DNA from: Thetidibacter halocola
GTDB lineage: Bacteria > Pseudomonadota > Alphaproteobacteria > Rhodobacterales > Rhodobacteraceae
Length of the DNA stretch: 64,000 nucleotides
Reading direction: 5' to 3'
Assembly (NCBI RefSeq): GCF_018224955.1
Contig: NZ_JAGTUU010000001.1
Coordinates: 891,913-955,912 of the forward strand
This document shows, in pieces, positions 1 through 8,659 of the stretch (positions within the stretch are counted from its first letter, which is position 1; the number at the start of each line of letters is the position of its first letter). A program made the position numbers and the translations under genes. The notes below the pieces were generated by a model that saw only the letters and a program-made list of their open reading frames with translations, was not told the origin of the DNA and made no database searches.

Positions 1-243
1 GTCGCCATAGCCGCGCGCCCAGTTCGACGCCTTGAAGCCTGGCACGGTCGTCATGTCGACATCGACCGCCAGCAGGTAATCGCAGCCGTGGGTTTCCTCG
101 TAGCCGCTGTCGACGAAATGCTGCGCGTGAAAGCGCTTGCCCATCAGGCGTCCCTGCATGTCGACGGCGCAGGTCAGGACGGTGTCGATCTCTCCGGCCT
201 TCACGAGGTCGCGGAGCGCGTCGAGGGTCAGGTTGGCGGGCAT
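1..243 (-). CDS. Glutamine synthetase family protein (gamma-glutamyl-amine ligase type), N-terminus only
   Basis: The minus strand from the ATG at 243 encodes 81 residues that run off the left edge. The residues DMQGRLMGKR and later HGCDYLLAVDVDMTTVPG are typical of the beta-grasp N-terminal domain of glutamine-synthetase-like enzymes of the PuuA/GlnT group, which ligate glutamate to amines or ammonia. The catalytic domain lies outside the window, so the substrate cannot be read. A polyamine role (gamma-glutamylputrescine synthetase) would fit the putrescine importer and aminobutyraldehyde dehydrogenase about 12 kb away, but that is inference. It follows the TRAP genes on the same strand after a strong hairpin. 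Confidence 0.8.
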   Translation of the reverse strand, partial: MPANLTLDALRDLVKAGEIDTVLTCAVDMQGRLMGKRFHAQHFVDSGYEETHGCDYLLAVDVDMTTVPGFKASNWARGYGD

Positions 244-275
244 GTCTGGTCCAGTTCCTTGAAGTCCGAATCGTG

Positions 276-301
276 AAAGGCGGCGGCACGCGGCCGCCGC
301 C
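276..301 (-). terminator. GC-rich hairpin between dctP and the GS-like gene
   Basis: A perfect 9-bp stem (279-287 with 293-301, GGCGGCGGC type) with a 5-base loop lies just after the dctP stop on the minus strand, followed by only three T residues. It could be a weak terminator or an mRNA 3'-end stabiliser that limits read-through into the GS-like gene. Confidence 0.45.
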
Positions 302-318
302 CCCAATCTGCGGCAGGC

Positions 319-1404
319 TCAGCGATAGGGATAGCCGGCCTTTTCCATGTTCGCGGCGTAGCGCTTGAACGCGTCCACGACCTTGCCCGCGCGCGGGCTG
401 GAGGCCGCGACCTCGTCCCAGAAGCCGTTGGCGTCGGCGACCACGGTGGCCCATTCATCCTGCGGGATCGAGGTCAGCTCCATCTTCTCGCCCTCGACGC
501 GCAGCTTGGCCTCGCCGCCCCAGTACCAGCCGAGACGGTAGTAATGCGACTGGTCGATGGTGATCTTGAACAGCTCCTGCAGGTGCGGCGGCACGTTGGC
601 CCAGCTGTTCGAGTTGGCGAAATAGCTGCCGAACCATGCGCCGGTGACGGAGTTGGTCAGCGCGTAGTTGCAGACGTCCGCCCAGCCGACCTCGTAGGCC
701 TCGGTAAAGCCGCACCACGCCACGCCGTCCAGCTCGCCGGTCTGCATCGCCACCTCGACGTCATCCCACGGAACGGTGACGGGGATCAGGCCGTATTTCG
801 ACAGGAACTTGCCTGCCGTGGGCACGCCGAACACGCGCAGGCCGTTCATGTCGGCCAGGCTGCGGATCGGCTTGTCGACGGTGAAGATGTGCAGCGGGTC
901 CCACGAGCCGGTGGACAGCCAGGTGACGTTCTCGACCTCGTCGTAGGCTTCCTTCCAGATCTCGTCCAACCCGTAGTAGCGGAACATCGCCGTCACATCG
1001 AGCGGGTAGCGCGTGGCGAAGGGGAAATAGCCGCCGAAGACCGAGATATCGACCGGCGAGGCCATTGTCGCCTCGTCCGACTGCACCGCGTCCAGCGTGC
1101 CGTTCTGCAGCGCGCGGAACAGGTCGGCGGTGGGCACCAGTTGATCGGCGTAATACAGCTCGATCTCCATCTCGCCGTTGGCGGCGGCGTTGAAAGCATC
1201 GATCTGCGGCTTGATCACATGCGCGCCCAGCGGTGCGCCGGAATAGGTCTGAAGCCGCCAGCGGATCGGCGACTGCGCGTTGACATAAGGCGCGCTGAGG
1301 GTCGAGGCGGCAACCGCCGCGCCACCGATGCCGGCGGTGCGCAGGAACTTCCGGCGCGAGGCGAGAATTTCCTCGGACGGGGACGGTTTTATCACTTTGG
1401 TCAT
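319..1404 (-). CDS. dctP: TRAP transporter substrate-binding protein (DctP family)
   Basis: The 361-residue protein is the periplasmic solute receptor of a TRAP system. Its N-terminus has a twin-arginine motif (SRRKFLRTAG, residues 17-26), a short Ala/Gly-rich hydrophobic stretch and an AxA-like cleavage region near YVNAQ, so Tat export is likely. The body has DctP-family features: a WRLQTYSG start, a DAVQSDEAT segment, and the VGVPTAGKF-like and GELDGV motifs of the ligand cleft. The family binds carboxylate-containing solutes, but the ligand is not predictable here. It is the last gene of a dctQ-dctM-dctP operon on the minus strand. The start codon region contains TTTATCACTTTGGTCA, resembling sequence near the operator at 3497. 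Confidence 0.93.
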   Translation of the reverse strand: MTKVIKPSPSEEILASRRKFLRTAGIGGAAVAASTLSAPYVNAQSPIRWRLQTYSGAPLGAHVIKPQIDAFNAAANGEMEIELYYADQLVPTADLFRALQNGTLDAVQSDEATMASPVDISVFGGYFPFATRYPLDVTAMFRYYGLDEIWKEAYDEVENVTWLSTGSWDPLHIFTVDKPIRSLADMNGLRVFGVPTAGKFLSKYGLIPVTVPWDDVEVAMQTGELDGVAWCGFTEAYEVGWADVCNYALTNSVTGAWFGSYFANSNSWANVPPHLQELFKITIDQSHYYRLGWYWGGEAKLRVEGEKMELTSIPQDEWATVVADANGFWDEVAASSPRAGKVVDAFKRYAANMEKAGYPYR

Positions 1405-1461
1405 GTCAGTCTCTCCAGTTGGTCAAGGGTCGGTCGGCCTCTTGGCGGGCCCGTTGAATTG

Positions 1462-2799
1462 TCATCCGCGCAGGCGGATCTGCGACGGCAGCCAGAGCGC
1501 GATCTGCGGAAACGCCATGATCAGCGCGATGGTCAGCGCCATCATCAGCACGAAGGGCCAGATCGACTTGTAGATATCGATCAGCGTGATCTCCTTGGGC
1601 GCGAGGCTGCGCATCAGGAACAGGTTGTAGCCGAAGGGCGGCGTGATGTAGGCGATCTGGCAGGTGATGGTGTAAAGCACACCATACCACACGATCTGGT
1701 TGGAAAATCCCAACTCCAGCGCCTTGACGATCGGGATGTACAGCGGCGCGACGATCACCAGCATGGCGGTGTCGTCGAGGAACATCCCCATCAGGATGAA
1801 GGACAGCTGCATCATGATGATGATCGTCCAGGGGTTCAGGTCCCACTGGCCGATGAACAGGTTCTCGATGGCGCGGCTGGCGCCGATCCCGTCAAAAATC
1901 GCGCCGAAGGCCAGCGCCGCGAGGATCAGCCACAGGAACATGCAGGAGACGGCCAGCGTCTTGCGGGCGGTCTCGTGGAACATCCCCCAGCTCATCTTGT
2001 GCTTGTAGAGCGCGGCGGCGGTGGCGGCCGTGGCGCCCACGGCCGAGCTTTCGACGAGGCTGGTGTAGCCCATGACGAAAAGCCCGGTCATCAGGAAGAA
2101 GATCAGGATCGGGATGATGCCCGCGCGCAGCAGCAGCAGCTTTTCGCGCAGCGGCATGTTAAGGTCTTCCTCGCTGACGGTGGGCGCGAGGCCGGGGTTC
2201 AGCTTGCAGCGCACCCAGATGTAGACGATGAACATGGTCGCCATGATCAGGCCCGGGAACACCCCGGCCAGCCACAGCTGGCTGACCGGCGCGCGGGCGA
2301 TCATGCCGAACAGGACCAGCACGACCGAGGGCGGGATCAGGATGCCGAGGCTCGATCCACCCTGGATCACCCCGGTGATCAGCACCTTGTCGTAGCCCCG
2401 CCGCAGCATCTCGGGCAGCGCGATGGTCGCGCCGATAGCCATGCCCGCCACCGACAGCCCGTTCATCGCCGAGATGATGACCATCAGCAGCACCGTGCCG
2501 ATGGCCAACCCGCCAGAGATGCGCCCGAACCAGACGTGGAAGGCGCGATACAGGTCCTCTGCGATGCCGGCCTCGGACAGGACATAGCCCATGTAGATGA
2601 ACAGGGGCAGCGTCAGCATCGGGAACCAGTTGAACAGCTTGAACGCCTGGCTGAAGGGCAGCTCCACGCCGCCCGTGCCATACAGCAGCAGCGCCGCGAT
2701 CGAAGCGACCGCGCCGATGGCGCCAAAGACCCGCTGCCCCGTCGACAGCATCAGCAGCATCGACAGGAACATCAGGATCGCGATCAATTCATAGCTCAT
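1462..2799 (-). CDS. dctM: TRAP transporter large permease (DctM)
   Basis: The 445-residue integral membrane protein is the large TRAP subunit that couples Na+ entry to solute uptake. It is almost wholly hydrophobic, with about twelve predicted helices and the conserved GGSSLGILIPPSVV motif of DctM. The start at 2799 (MSYELIAIL) was chosen because it begins the first helix and overlaps the dctQ stop by ATGA. A longer upstream frame exists but is the dctQ coding region in another frame. It lies between the small permease and the binding protein. Confidence 0.95.
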   Translation of the reverse strand: MSYELIAILMFLSMLLMLSTGQRVFGAIGAVASIAALLLYGTGGVELPFSQAFKLFNWFPMLTLPLFIYMGYVLSEAGIAEDLYRAFHVWFGRISGGLAIGTVLLMVIISAMNGLSVAGMAIGATIALPEMLRRGYDKVLITGVIQGGSSLGILIPPSVVLVLFGMIARAPVSQLWLAGVFPGLIMATMFIVYIWVRCKLNPGLAPTVSEEDLNMPLREKLLLLRAGIIPILIFFLMTGLFVMGYTSLVESSAVGATAATAAALYKHKMSWGMFHETARKTLAVSCMFLWLILAALAFGAIFDGIGASRAIENLFIGQWDLNPWTIIIMMQLSFILMGMFLDDTAMLVIVAPLYIPIVKALELGFSNQIVWYGVLYTITCQIAYITPPFGYNLFLMRSLAPKEITLIDIYKSIWPFVLMMALTIALIMAFPQIALWLPSQIRLRG

Positions 2800-3311
2800 T
2801 CCGCGGCCTCTCCGGCGCGGAGCGCGCTGGCATGCTTGATGAATTCGGCGATGATCTGGAGGATCATGAGAACGATGCAGACCAGCATCAGCGCCTTGAT
2901 CGGGATCACGCTGGGGTTCCACATCGAAAAGCGCCGCTCGTCGGTCTCGATGGCGTAACTCAGCGACGACCACGACCCGATCAGCAGCACCACGAGATAG
3001 AGCATCATGAATGGCAGCGTGGCGACGTCCATCCGGTGCTTCCCCATCCGGCTGAAGCCGGCATAGAACAGGTCCATCCGCACATGCGCGTCATCGCGCA
3101 GCGTGACCGGCCCGCCGAGGAAATAGTAGGCCGCCAGCGTGAACTGCGAGAACTCAACGCACCAGTGCAGCGGGATATCCAGCACGTTGCGCGTGACCGC
3201 ATCCAGCAGCAGCACCGCCACCATCACGAAGATCAGGTACATCGCCACGATGCCGATCCAGCCGGAAATCCGGTCCATCGTCCGCACATAGGCGCCGATC
3301 AGTTTCGGCAT
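2796..3311 (-). CDS. dctQ: TRAP transporter small permease (DctQ)
   Basis: The 171-residue protein has four hydrophobic segments (about residues 15-37, 50-72, 88-110 and 130-155), as expected for the small TRAP membrane subunit that assembles with DctM. The sequence HVRMDLFYAGFSR matches the loop conserved in this family (H-x-x-x-D). The start at 3311 (MPKLIGAYV) is preferred over an upstream in-frame ATG because it has the normal DctQ N-terminus. It is the first gene of the TRAP operon, and its 3' end overlaps dctM by 4 bases. Confidence 0.93.
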   Translation of the reverse strand: MPKLIGAYVRTMDRISGWIGIVAMYLIFVMVAVLLLDAVTRNVLDIPLHWCVEFSQFTLAAYYFLGGPVTLRDDAHVRMDLFYAGFSRMGKHRMDVATLPFMMLYLVVLLIGSWSSLSYAIETDERRFSMWNPSVIPIKALMLVCIVLMILQIIAEFIKHASALRAGEAAE

Positions 3312-3496
3312 GTGGTCGTTCCCCCGTCGTGGTCCGGCCTGTCTTGCCGGCCGGCGGCGGTCCTCTGGCCGCGGGACGGGACGCTTGAGCCCCCGAACGG
3401 TGCATGGCGGGCGGCTTGTGCCATCCTCGCCTCCAGGGACCGTTGCCGACGATGCTAGCCGAGGCCTTCCGGGGGCTGTCAACAAGTTTTATCACT

Positions 3497-3507
3497 TGGT
3501 CAAACCA
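3497..3507. promoter_or_regulatory. Putative GntR/FadR-type operator between divergent operons
   Basis: TGGTCAAACCA is a dyad (TGGT-CAA-ACCA) that fits the TNGTNNNACNA consensus of FadR-subfamily GntR regulators. It lies between the TRAP operon (start 3311) and the dehydrogenase operon (start 3593). The flanking TTTTATCACTTGGTCA is nearly repeated at the dctP start (about 1388-1403). No GntR gene lies in the window, so the regulator is unknown. Confidence 0.4.
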
Positions 3508-3592
3508 TGGCATCGTGTGGCGACGGCGGGTTTGACGCCGCATCGGGCCGCGTGCAACAAATTGCCGGGAAAACAGGCGGCTGGAGGTTGGA

Positions 3593-4990
3593 TTGGTCAG
3601 GGCGCAGGACACGGACGACCTCTTTGACGCGGCGGTGATCGGCGGCGGAGTGATCGGCTGCGCAATCGCGCGACGGCTGACCCTCGAAGGCTGGCGGACC
3701 GTCCTGATTGAAAAGGCCGCCGATATCCTCGACGGCGCGTCCAAGGGCAACAGCGCCATCCTGCACACCGGCTTCGACGCCCCGGAGGGCTCTGTCGAGC
3801 AGGCCTGCATCGTCGAGGGATATGCCGAATACCGCGCCATCCACGAGCGCCTGAACCTGCCCCTGGACGAGGCCGGCGCGCTGGTGATCGCCTGGACAGA
3901 CGCCGAAGCGGCGTCGCTGCCCGCGCTCATCGCGCAGGCGCGGACCAACGGCGTGACCGACGTTTCGCCCCCGCTGACCCCGGCGCAGGTCCTGGCGTTG
4001 GAGCCGAACCTGAACCCAAGCCTGCGCAGCGCCTTCCGGGTCCCACGCGAGTCGCTGATCGACCCCTGGTCGGCGCCGCTGGCCTACATTCTGCAGGCGG
4101 TTGAGAACGGCGCGGTCCTGCTGCGCGGGACCGAGGTCACGGGCGGCGCCTTCGACGGCTCGGAATGGCGTCTGGAGACCACCTCCGGTGTGGTCCGGGC
4201 GCGCGTCGCGATCAACTGCGCGGGCAACTGGGGCGACGTGGTGGACGAGCGCCTGTTCGGCGCGCGCGATTTCACTCTTCGACCGCGCAAGGGGCAGTTC
4301 GTCGTCTACGACAAGCCCGCCAGCCGCCTTGCCCGCCACATCCTGCTGCCGGTGCCGAACAAGATCACCAAGGGTGTCGTCGTCTGCCGGACGGTCTTTG
4401 GCAACCTGCTGGTCGGCCCGACCGCCGAGGACCAGGACGACCGCGAGGCCGCGACGCTGGTCCCCGAGACGCTGGAGGCCCTGAAACGGCGCGGGGCGGA
4501 AATCCTGCCCGCGCTGGCGCGGGAAGAGGTCACGGCGATCTATGCGGGCCTGCGCCCGGCGACCGAGTTCAAGGACTATCGCATCAAGGCGCACGAGGGC
4601 CGCAACGCGGTGACGGTGGGCGGCATTCGGTCAACCGGCCTGTCCTCGGCGCTGGGAACGGCAGCGCATGTCTGGCGGCTGTGCGCGGGGCTGCTCGACC
4701 GCGCGGCCCTGCCCGACCCGCTGTGGCCCCGCGTGCCGAACCTGGCCGAGGCCCTGCCCCGCGGCTGGCAGGCCCCCGACAATGGCGGCATCCTCTGCCA
4801 TTGCGAGCGCGTGACCCGCGCCGAGGTCGAGGCCGCGCTGTCCGGCCCGGTCCCGGCAGGCAGCCTTGCGGGCCTGAAACGCCGGACCCGCGTCACGATG
4901 GGCCGCTGCCAGGGCAACTGGTGCGCCGCGACGCTGGCGCAGGTCACGCGGGGCCGCCTGCCCTGCCCGATGGCCGAGGCGGTGGAATGA
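3593..4990 (+). CDS. GlpA-like FAD-dependent dehydrogenase with C-terminal BFD [2Fe-2S] domain
   Basis: The 465-residue flavoprotein has an N-terminal FAD-binding GxGxxG (AVIGGGVIGCAIAR, about residues 14-27) and a DAO/glycerol-3-phosphate-dehydrogenase fold with TGFDAPEGS and the late GGIRSTGLSSALG motif. Its C-terminus (about 395-455) is a BFD-like Fe-S domain with cysteines in CHC and CQGNWC, as in GlpA of anaerobic glycerol-3-phosphate dehydrogenase. The TTG start is supported by a GGAGG five bases upstream. It overlaps the next flavoprotein by ATGA and precedes a GlpK-like kinase, so oxidation of a phosphorylated polyol is likely, but the substrate could differ from glycerol-3-phosphate. 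Confidence 0.82.
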   Translation: MVRAQDTDDLFDAAVIGGGVIGCAIARRLTLEGWRTVLIEKAADILDGASKGNSAILHTGFDAPEGSVEQACIVEGYAEYRAIHERLNLPLDEAGALVIAWTDAEAASLPALIAQARTNGVTDVSPPLTPAQVLALEPNLNPSLRSAFRVPRESLIDPWSAPLAYILQAVENGAVLLRGTEVTGGAFDGSEWRLETTSGVVRARVAINCAGNWGDVVDERLFGARDFTLRPRKGQFVVYDKPASRLARHILLPVPNKITKGVVVCRTVFGNLLVGPTAEDQDDREAATLVPETLEALKRRGAEILPALAREEVTAIYAGLRPATEFKDYRIKAHEGRNAVTVGGIRSTGLSSALGTAAHVWRLCAGLLDRAALPDPLWPRVPNLAEALPRGWQAPDNGGILCHCERVTRAEVEAALSGPVPAGSLAGLKRRTRVTMGRCQGNWCAATLAQVTRGRLPCPMAEAVE

Positions 4991-6192
4991 GTGCGCCACG
5001 CGTCGCCATCGTGGGCGGCGGGCCGGCGGGCCTGTCGGCGGCCATCGCGCTGCGCCGCACCGGGATCGGCCCCGTCATAGTGATCGACCGCGATCCCGCG
5101 CCGGGCGGCATCCCCCGCCATTGCGGCCACTATCCCTTTGGCTGGCGCGAGTTCCGCCGCCTCTATCGCGGTCCCGACTATGCCCGCCGCCTGGTGGCCG
5201 AGGCGCGTGCGGCGGGCGTCACGATCCTGTCCGCCACCACCGTGACCGCGATCCACGCCGGGCCCGTCCTGGAGCTATCAAGCCATGACGGATTGTCCAG
5301 CCTGTTGCCCGAACGGGTGCTGCTGGCGACCGGCTGTCGCGAGACGCCGCGCGCGCCACGCGCCGTCGGCGGCACGAAACCGGCGGGGATCGCCACGACG
5401 GGAACGCTCCAGACGATGGTCTACGGGTCCGGCTTGCGCCCGTTCCGCGCGCCGGTGATCCTGGGCACCGAACTGGTGGCCTTTTCCGCGCTGATAACCG
5501 CCACCCATGCGGGCATACGCCCCGTGGCGATGGTCGAGCCCGGACCGCGCGCCACGGCGCGCTTTCCGGCCGCGCTGTTTCCCTCGTTGCACGGCATTCC
5601 CCTTCTGACTGGCACGTCGGTCGAGGCGGTAGAGGGGCACGACAAGGTCGAGGCCGTCATCTTGCGCGACCGGAACGGCACACGGCGGCTGGTCTGCGAC
5701 GGGCTGTTGGTGACAGGACGCTTTCGCCCAGACGCGGTGCTGCTGCGAGACAGCGGGATCGAGGCCGATCCGGCCACCGGCGGCCCCGTCGTCGATGCCT
5801 GGGGGCGTACCTCGCTGGACGGGGTCTTTGCCGCCGGCAACCTGCTGCGCCCGGCCGAAACGGCGGGCTGGTGCTGGGACGAAGGCCGCCGCGTCGCCGG
5901 CGCCATCGCGGCGTCCCTGGCCGGCGGCCTGCCCGCTCCGCCGCCACGCCTGACGCTGGCCGACCCCGTGCTGGGCTGGGCGATGCCGCAGCGACCTTCG
6001 GCAGCGGGCACCGAGCCGCGCCTGCACCTGCGCTTGTCGCGTCCCGCGCGCGGCCAGGTCGTCGCCACCGGGGGCGCGGGCGATCGAGTGGGTTTTGCCG
6101 TCGACAGCAGGCCCGAGCGGCGCATCGTCCTTGAGGCCGCTACGCTTCCCGCTGGCCCCGTCACCCTGACCTTTCGGGAGGATCCCGCATGA
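4987..6192 (+). CDS. FAD/NAD(P)-dependent oxidoreductase (opine-oxidase/HcnB alpha-subunit-like)
   Basis: The 401-residue protein opens with a Rossmann FAD motif (VAIVGGGPAGLSAAIAL). It has a second dinucleotide-type region after residue 130, an ATGCRETPRAPR motif shared with HcnB/SoxA-type alpha subunits, and a GVFAAGNLLRPAETAG segment near residue 285. It lacks the cysteine pair of disulfide reductases. It overlaps both neighbours by four bases, which suggests a stoichiometric complex with the upstream Fe-S flavoprotein, with this subunit passing electrons from or to a nicotinamide or quinone partner. The start at 4987 places the Rossmann fold at the N-terminus. Confidence 0.8.
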   Translation: MSAPRVAIVGGGPAGLSAAIALRRTGIGPVIVIDRDPAPGGIPRHCGHYPFGWREFRRLYRGPDYARRLVAEARAAGVTILSATTVTAIHAGPVLELSSHDGLSSLLPERVLLATGCRETPRAPRAVGGTKPAGIATTGTLQTMVYGSGLRPFRAPVILGTELVAFSALITATHAGIRPVAMVEPGPRATARFPAALFPSLHGIPLLTGTSVEAVEGHDKVEAVILRDRNGTRRLVCDGLLVTGRFRPDAVLLRDSGIEADPATGGPVVDAWGRTSLDGVFAAGNLLRPAETAGWCWDEGRRVAGAIAASLAGGLPAPPPRLTLADPVLGWAMPQRPSAAGTEPRLHLRLSRPARGQVVATGGAGDRVGFAVDSRPERRIVLEAATLPAGPVTLTFREDPA

Positions 6193-7652
6193 CCTTCCTC
6201 GCCGTCGACCAGGGCACCACCTCGACCCGCGCAGTGCTGGTCGGCGAGGACGGGTCGGCGCGGGTGATCTTCAGCCGCGACCACGCCCAATCCTACCCCG
6301 CGCCCGGCCAGGTCGAACACGACGCGACCGAGTTGCTGGCCCATGTGCGTACGGCCTTCGAGGCTGGTGCAGCGGCGGGCGCGGTCGCCGTGGGCCTGGC
6401 GAACCAGGGCGAAACATGCCTGGGCTGGGATGCGCAAACCGGTGTCCCGGTAGGACCGGCGATCGTCTGGCAGGACGACCGCACCGCCGCCGCGCTGGCG
6501 CGCCTGGGACCGGAGGCGTCGGCGCTGGTGCGGGATCGCGCCGGTCTGCCGCTCGACCCGTATTTCTCGGCCTCCAAGCTGGCGCTCATCGCCGCCATCC
6601 CCGAGGCGGACAGGCTGCGCGACGCCGGACGGCTGCGGCTGGGCACCACTGACGCCTACTTTCGCGACCGCTTGGCGGGACGGTTCGAGACCGATCCCAC
6701 CACCGCCTCGCGCACGTCGCTGATGCGGCTGGACAGGTTGGACTGGGACCCCGAGCTGTGCGCCCTGTTTGGCGTTCCGATCGAGTGCCTGCCAGCGATC
6801 CGCCCGAGCACGGGCGACCTCGGTCAGGTCGGCGGGCTGCGCCTGTCGGCTTCGGTCGTCGACCAGCAGGCGGCACTGTTCGGCCATGGCTGCCGCCGCG
6901 CAGGCGACGCCAAGATCACTTTCGGGACCGGCGCCTTCGCGCTGGCGCTGACCGACCGCCTGCCCGCCGATACGGGCGGCGTTCTGCCCACCGTCGCCTG
7001 GGCCGAACACGACGAACCGCCCGCCTATGCGCTGGATGGCGGCGTCTATGCCGCCTCGGCCGCGGTGAACTGGGCGCGCGGGCTGGGCCTGTTCCGCGAC
7101 TATGCCGAGATCGGCCGGTTCGACGGCCTGCCCGCCATCGCGCGCGGGCTGGCCTTTGTGCCCGCGCTCGCGGGGCTGGCTGCGCCGCATTGGGACCGCC
7201 GCGCGCGGGGCGCCTGGATGGGGATGGACCTGGCCAGCGGCCCGCGCGACCTGATGCGGGCGCTGCTGGAAGGCGTGGCCTTCCGCGCCGCCGAGGTGGT
7301 GGCCGAGATGGACAGGGCGCAGCCGCTGGGGACGCGGATCTCGGTCGACGGCGGCATGTCGGCCAACGGCTATTTCCTGCAATTCCTGGCCGATGCATTG
7401 GGCCGCGAGGTCGCGGTGGCAGGCACGCCCGAACTGACCGCCGTGGGCGCGGCGGCGCTGGCGGCGCACGGGATCGGCGAACGGATCGTCACTCCGCCGC
7501 CCGCGCGGGTCATCGCTCCGCGGCCATTGGCGTCCGAGTGGGCAGAGGCCTTTGCCGCCGCCCGCGACGCGGTGCAGCGCTATGGCGCGGCACGGCAGGC
7601 TCAGTCGACCAGCACCAGCACATCCTCTGCCGCCGCCGACAGAGTCACCTGA
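6189..7652 (+). CDS. glpK: FGGY-family carbohydrate kinase, glycerol-kinase-like
   Basis: The 487-residue protein starts with the ATPase-fold signature FLAVDQGTTSTRAVL and has PGQVEHDATELL, as in glycerol kinase, then KITFGTGAFAL and the second FGGY-type motif with GGMSANGYFLQ (about 390-400). This supports ATP-dependent phosphorylation of glycerol or a similar polyol in the cytoplasm. It is slightly shorter than typical GlpK (about 500), and substrate residues cannot be verified by eye, so glycerol is a best guess. It closes a three-gene operon, and its last 52 bases overlap the convergent ABC ATPase gene. Confidence 0.8.
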   Translation: MTFLAVDQGTTSTRAVLVGEDGSARVIFSRDHAQSYPAPGQVEHDATELLAHVRTAFEAGAAAGAVAVGLANQGETCLGWDAQTGVPVGPAIVWQDDRTAAALARLGPEASALVRDRAGLPLDPYFSASKLALIAAIPEADRLRDAGRLRLGTTDAYFRDRLAGRFETDPTTASRTSLMRLDRLDWDPELCALFGVPIECLPAIRPSTGDLGQVGGLRLSASVVDQQAALFGHGCRRAGDAKITFGTGAFALALTDRLPADTGGVLPTVAWAEHDEPPAYALDGGVYAASAAVNWARGLGLFRDYAEIGRFDGLPAIARGLAFVPALAGLAAPHWDRRARGAWMGMDLASGPRDLMRALLEGVAFRAAEVVAEMDRAQPLGTRISVDGGMSANGYFLQFLADALGREVAVAGTPELTAVGAAALAAHGIGERIVTPPPARVIAPRPLASEWAEAFAAARDAVQRYGAARQAQSTSTSTSSAAADRVT

Positions 7653-8659
7653 GAGCCCGTCTGGGGCAGGTGCGCCCCCGCGCGGTTGAACGCGTCGAGC
7701 GACAACGGCGCGCCGCCCAGATCGACGACGATACGCTGCACCGCCCCGAGGAACTGCGTCTCGACCACGCGCGCCGACAGTCCGACCTCGCCCGGGCCCG
7801 GCGCGCCGATGCGCAGCGCCTGCGGCCGCACCGCCAGCGCGACGCGCGCGCCCCGTGCCCGGCCCAAAGCGCGCCCCAGCACCAGCCGCTGCCCTCCGAC
7901 CTCAACCGTGCCGTTGGCCGGATCCTCGACCACGGCATCGACCTGATTCAGCGTGCCGATGAAGCTGGCGACAAAGCGGGTCGCCGGGCTGTTGTATATC
8001 TCGGACGGGGTTCCGACCTGGTCGGCGATGCCCTTGTGCATGACCACGATCCGGTCGGACATGGAGAGCGCCTCTTCCTGATCGTGGGTCACGTAGATTG
8101 TCGTGATCCCCAGTTTCTGCTGGATCGCCCGGATTTCCGACCGCAGCGAGACGCGAATCTGCGCGTCGAGCGCCGAGAGCGGTTCATCCAGCAGCAGCAC
8201 TTGCGGCGCAGGGGCCAGAGCGCGGGCCAGCGCCACGCGCTGCTGTTGGCCGCCCGACAGCTGGAACGGATAGCGCCCGCCAAGGTCCGGCAGGCCGATC
8301 ATTGCCAGCATCTCGTCGACCCGGGCCGCGATGCGGTCGCGCGGCGCGCCCGAGACCTTCAGCCCGAAGGCCACGTTCTGCGCCACGGTCAGGTTGGGAA
8401 AGAGCGCGTAGGACTGGAACACCATGCCGATGTTGCGGCGGTTGGGCTTGACGTTGACCACGTCCTGCCCGCCGATCCGGATCGCGCCCGAGGTCGGCGT
8501 CTCGAACCCCGCGATCATCCGAAGGGTCGTGGTCTTGCCGCAGCCCGATGGGCCGAGGAACGAGACGAATTCGCCCTTCTCGACCGACAGCGAGAAGTCG
8601 CGGACCACGCGCGTCTCGTTGAAGCTCTTTTCGAGCCGGTCGAGGTCGAGAAATCCCAT
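7601..8659 (-). CDS. ABC transporter ATP-binding protein (PotA/FbpC/UgpC type)
   Basis: The 352-residue ATPase has Walker A GPSGCGKTT (about 36-44), Q-loop VFQSYALFPN, signature LSGGQQQR, Walker B VLLLDEPLSALDA, an H-loop TIYVTHDQEEA and a C-terminal TOBE-type regulatory domain (about 270-350). It energises the two permeases upstream. Its start overlaps the preceding permease stop by one base (TGATG). The 3' end runs 52 bases into the convergent kinase gene. Confidence 0.92.
   Translation of the reverse strand: MGFLDLDRLEKSFNETRVVRDFSLSVEKGEFVSFLGPSGCGKTTTLRMIAGFETPTSGAIRIGGQDVVNVKPNRRNIGMVFQSYALFPNLTVAQNVAFGLKVSGAPRDRIAARVDEMLAMIGLPDLGGRYPFQLSGGQQQRVALARALAPAPQVLLLDEPLSALDAQIRVSLRSEIRAIQQKLGITTIYVTHDQEEALSMSDRIVVMHKGIADQVGTPSEIYNSPATRFVASFIGTLNQVDAVVEDPANGTVEVGGQRLVLGRALGRARGARVALAVRPQALRIGAPGPGEVGLSARVVETQFLGAVQRIVVDLGGAPLSLDAFNRAGAHLPQTGSQVTLSAAAEDVLVLVD

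Noticed and set aside
544..2958. Long open frame on the plus strand opposite the TRAP genes
   Set aside because: It is a GC-rich shadow of dctP and dctM: rich in Arg, Asp, His and Gln with no family pattern, and the minus-strand genes are clear.
5421..7469. Long minus-strand frame opposite the flavoprotein and kinase genes
   Set aside because: Arg/Gly/Gln-rich low-information product, antisense to two well-recognised enzymes.
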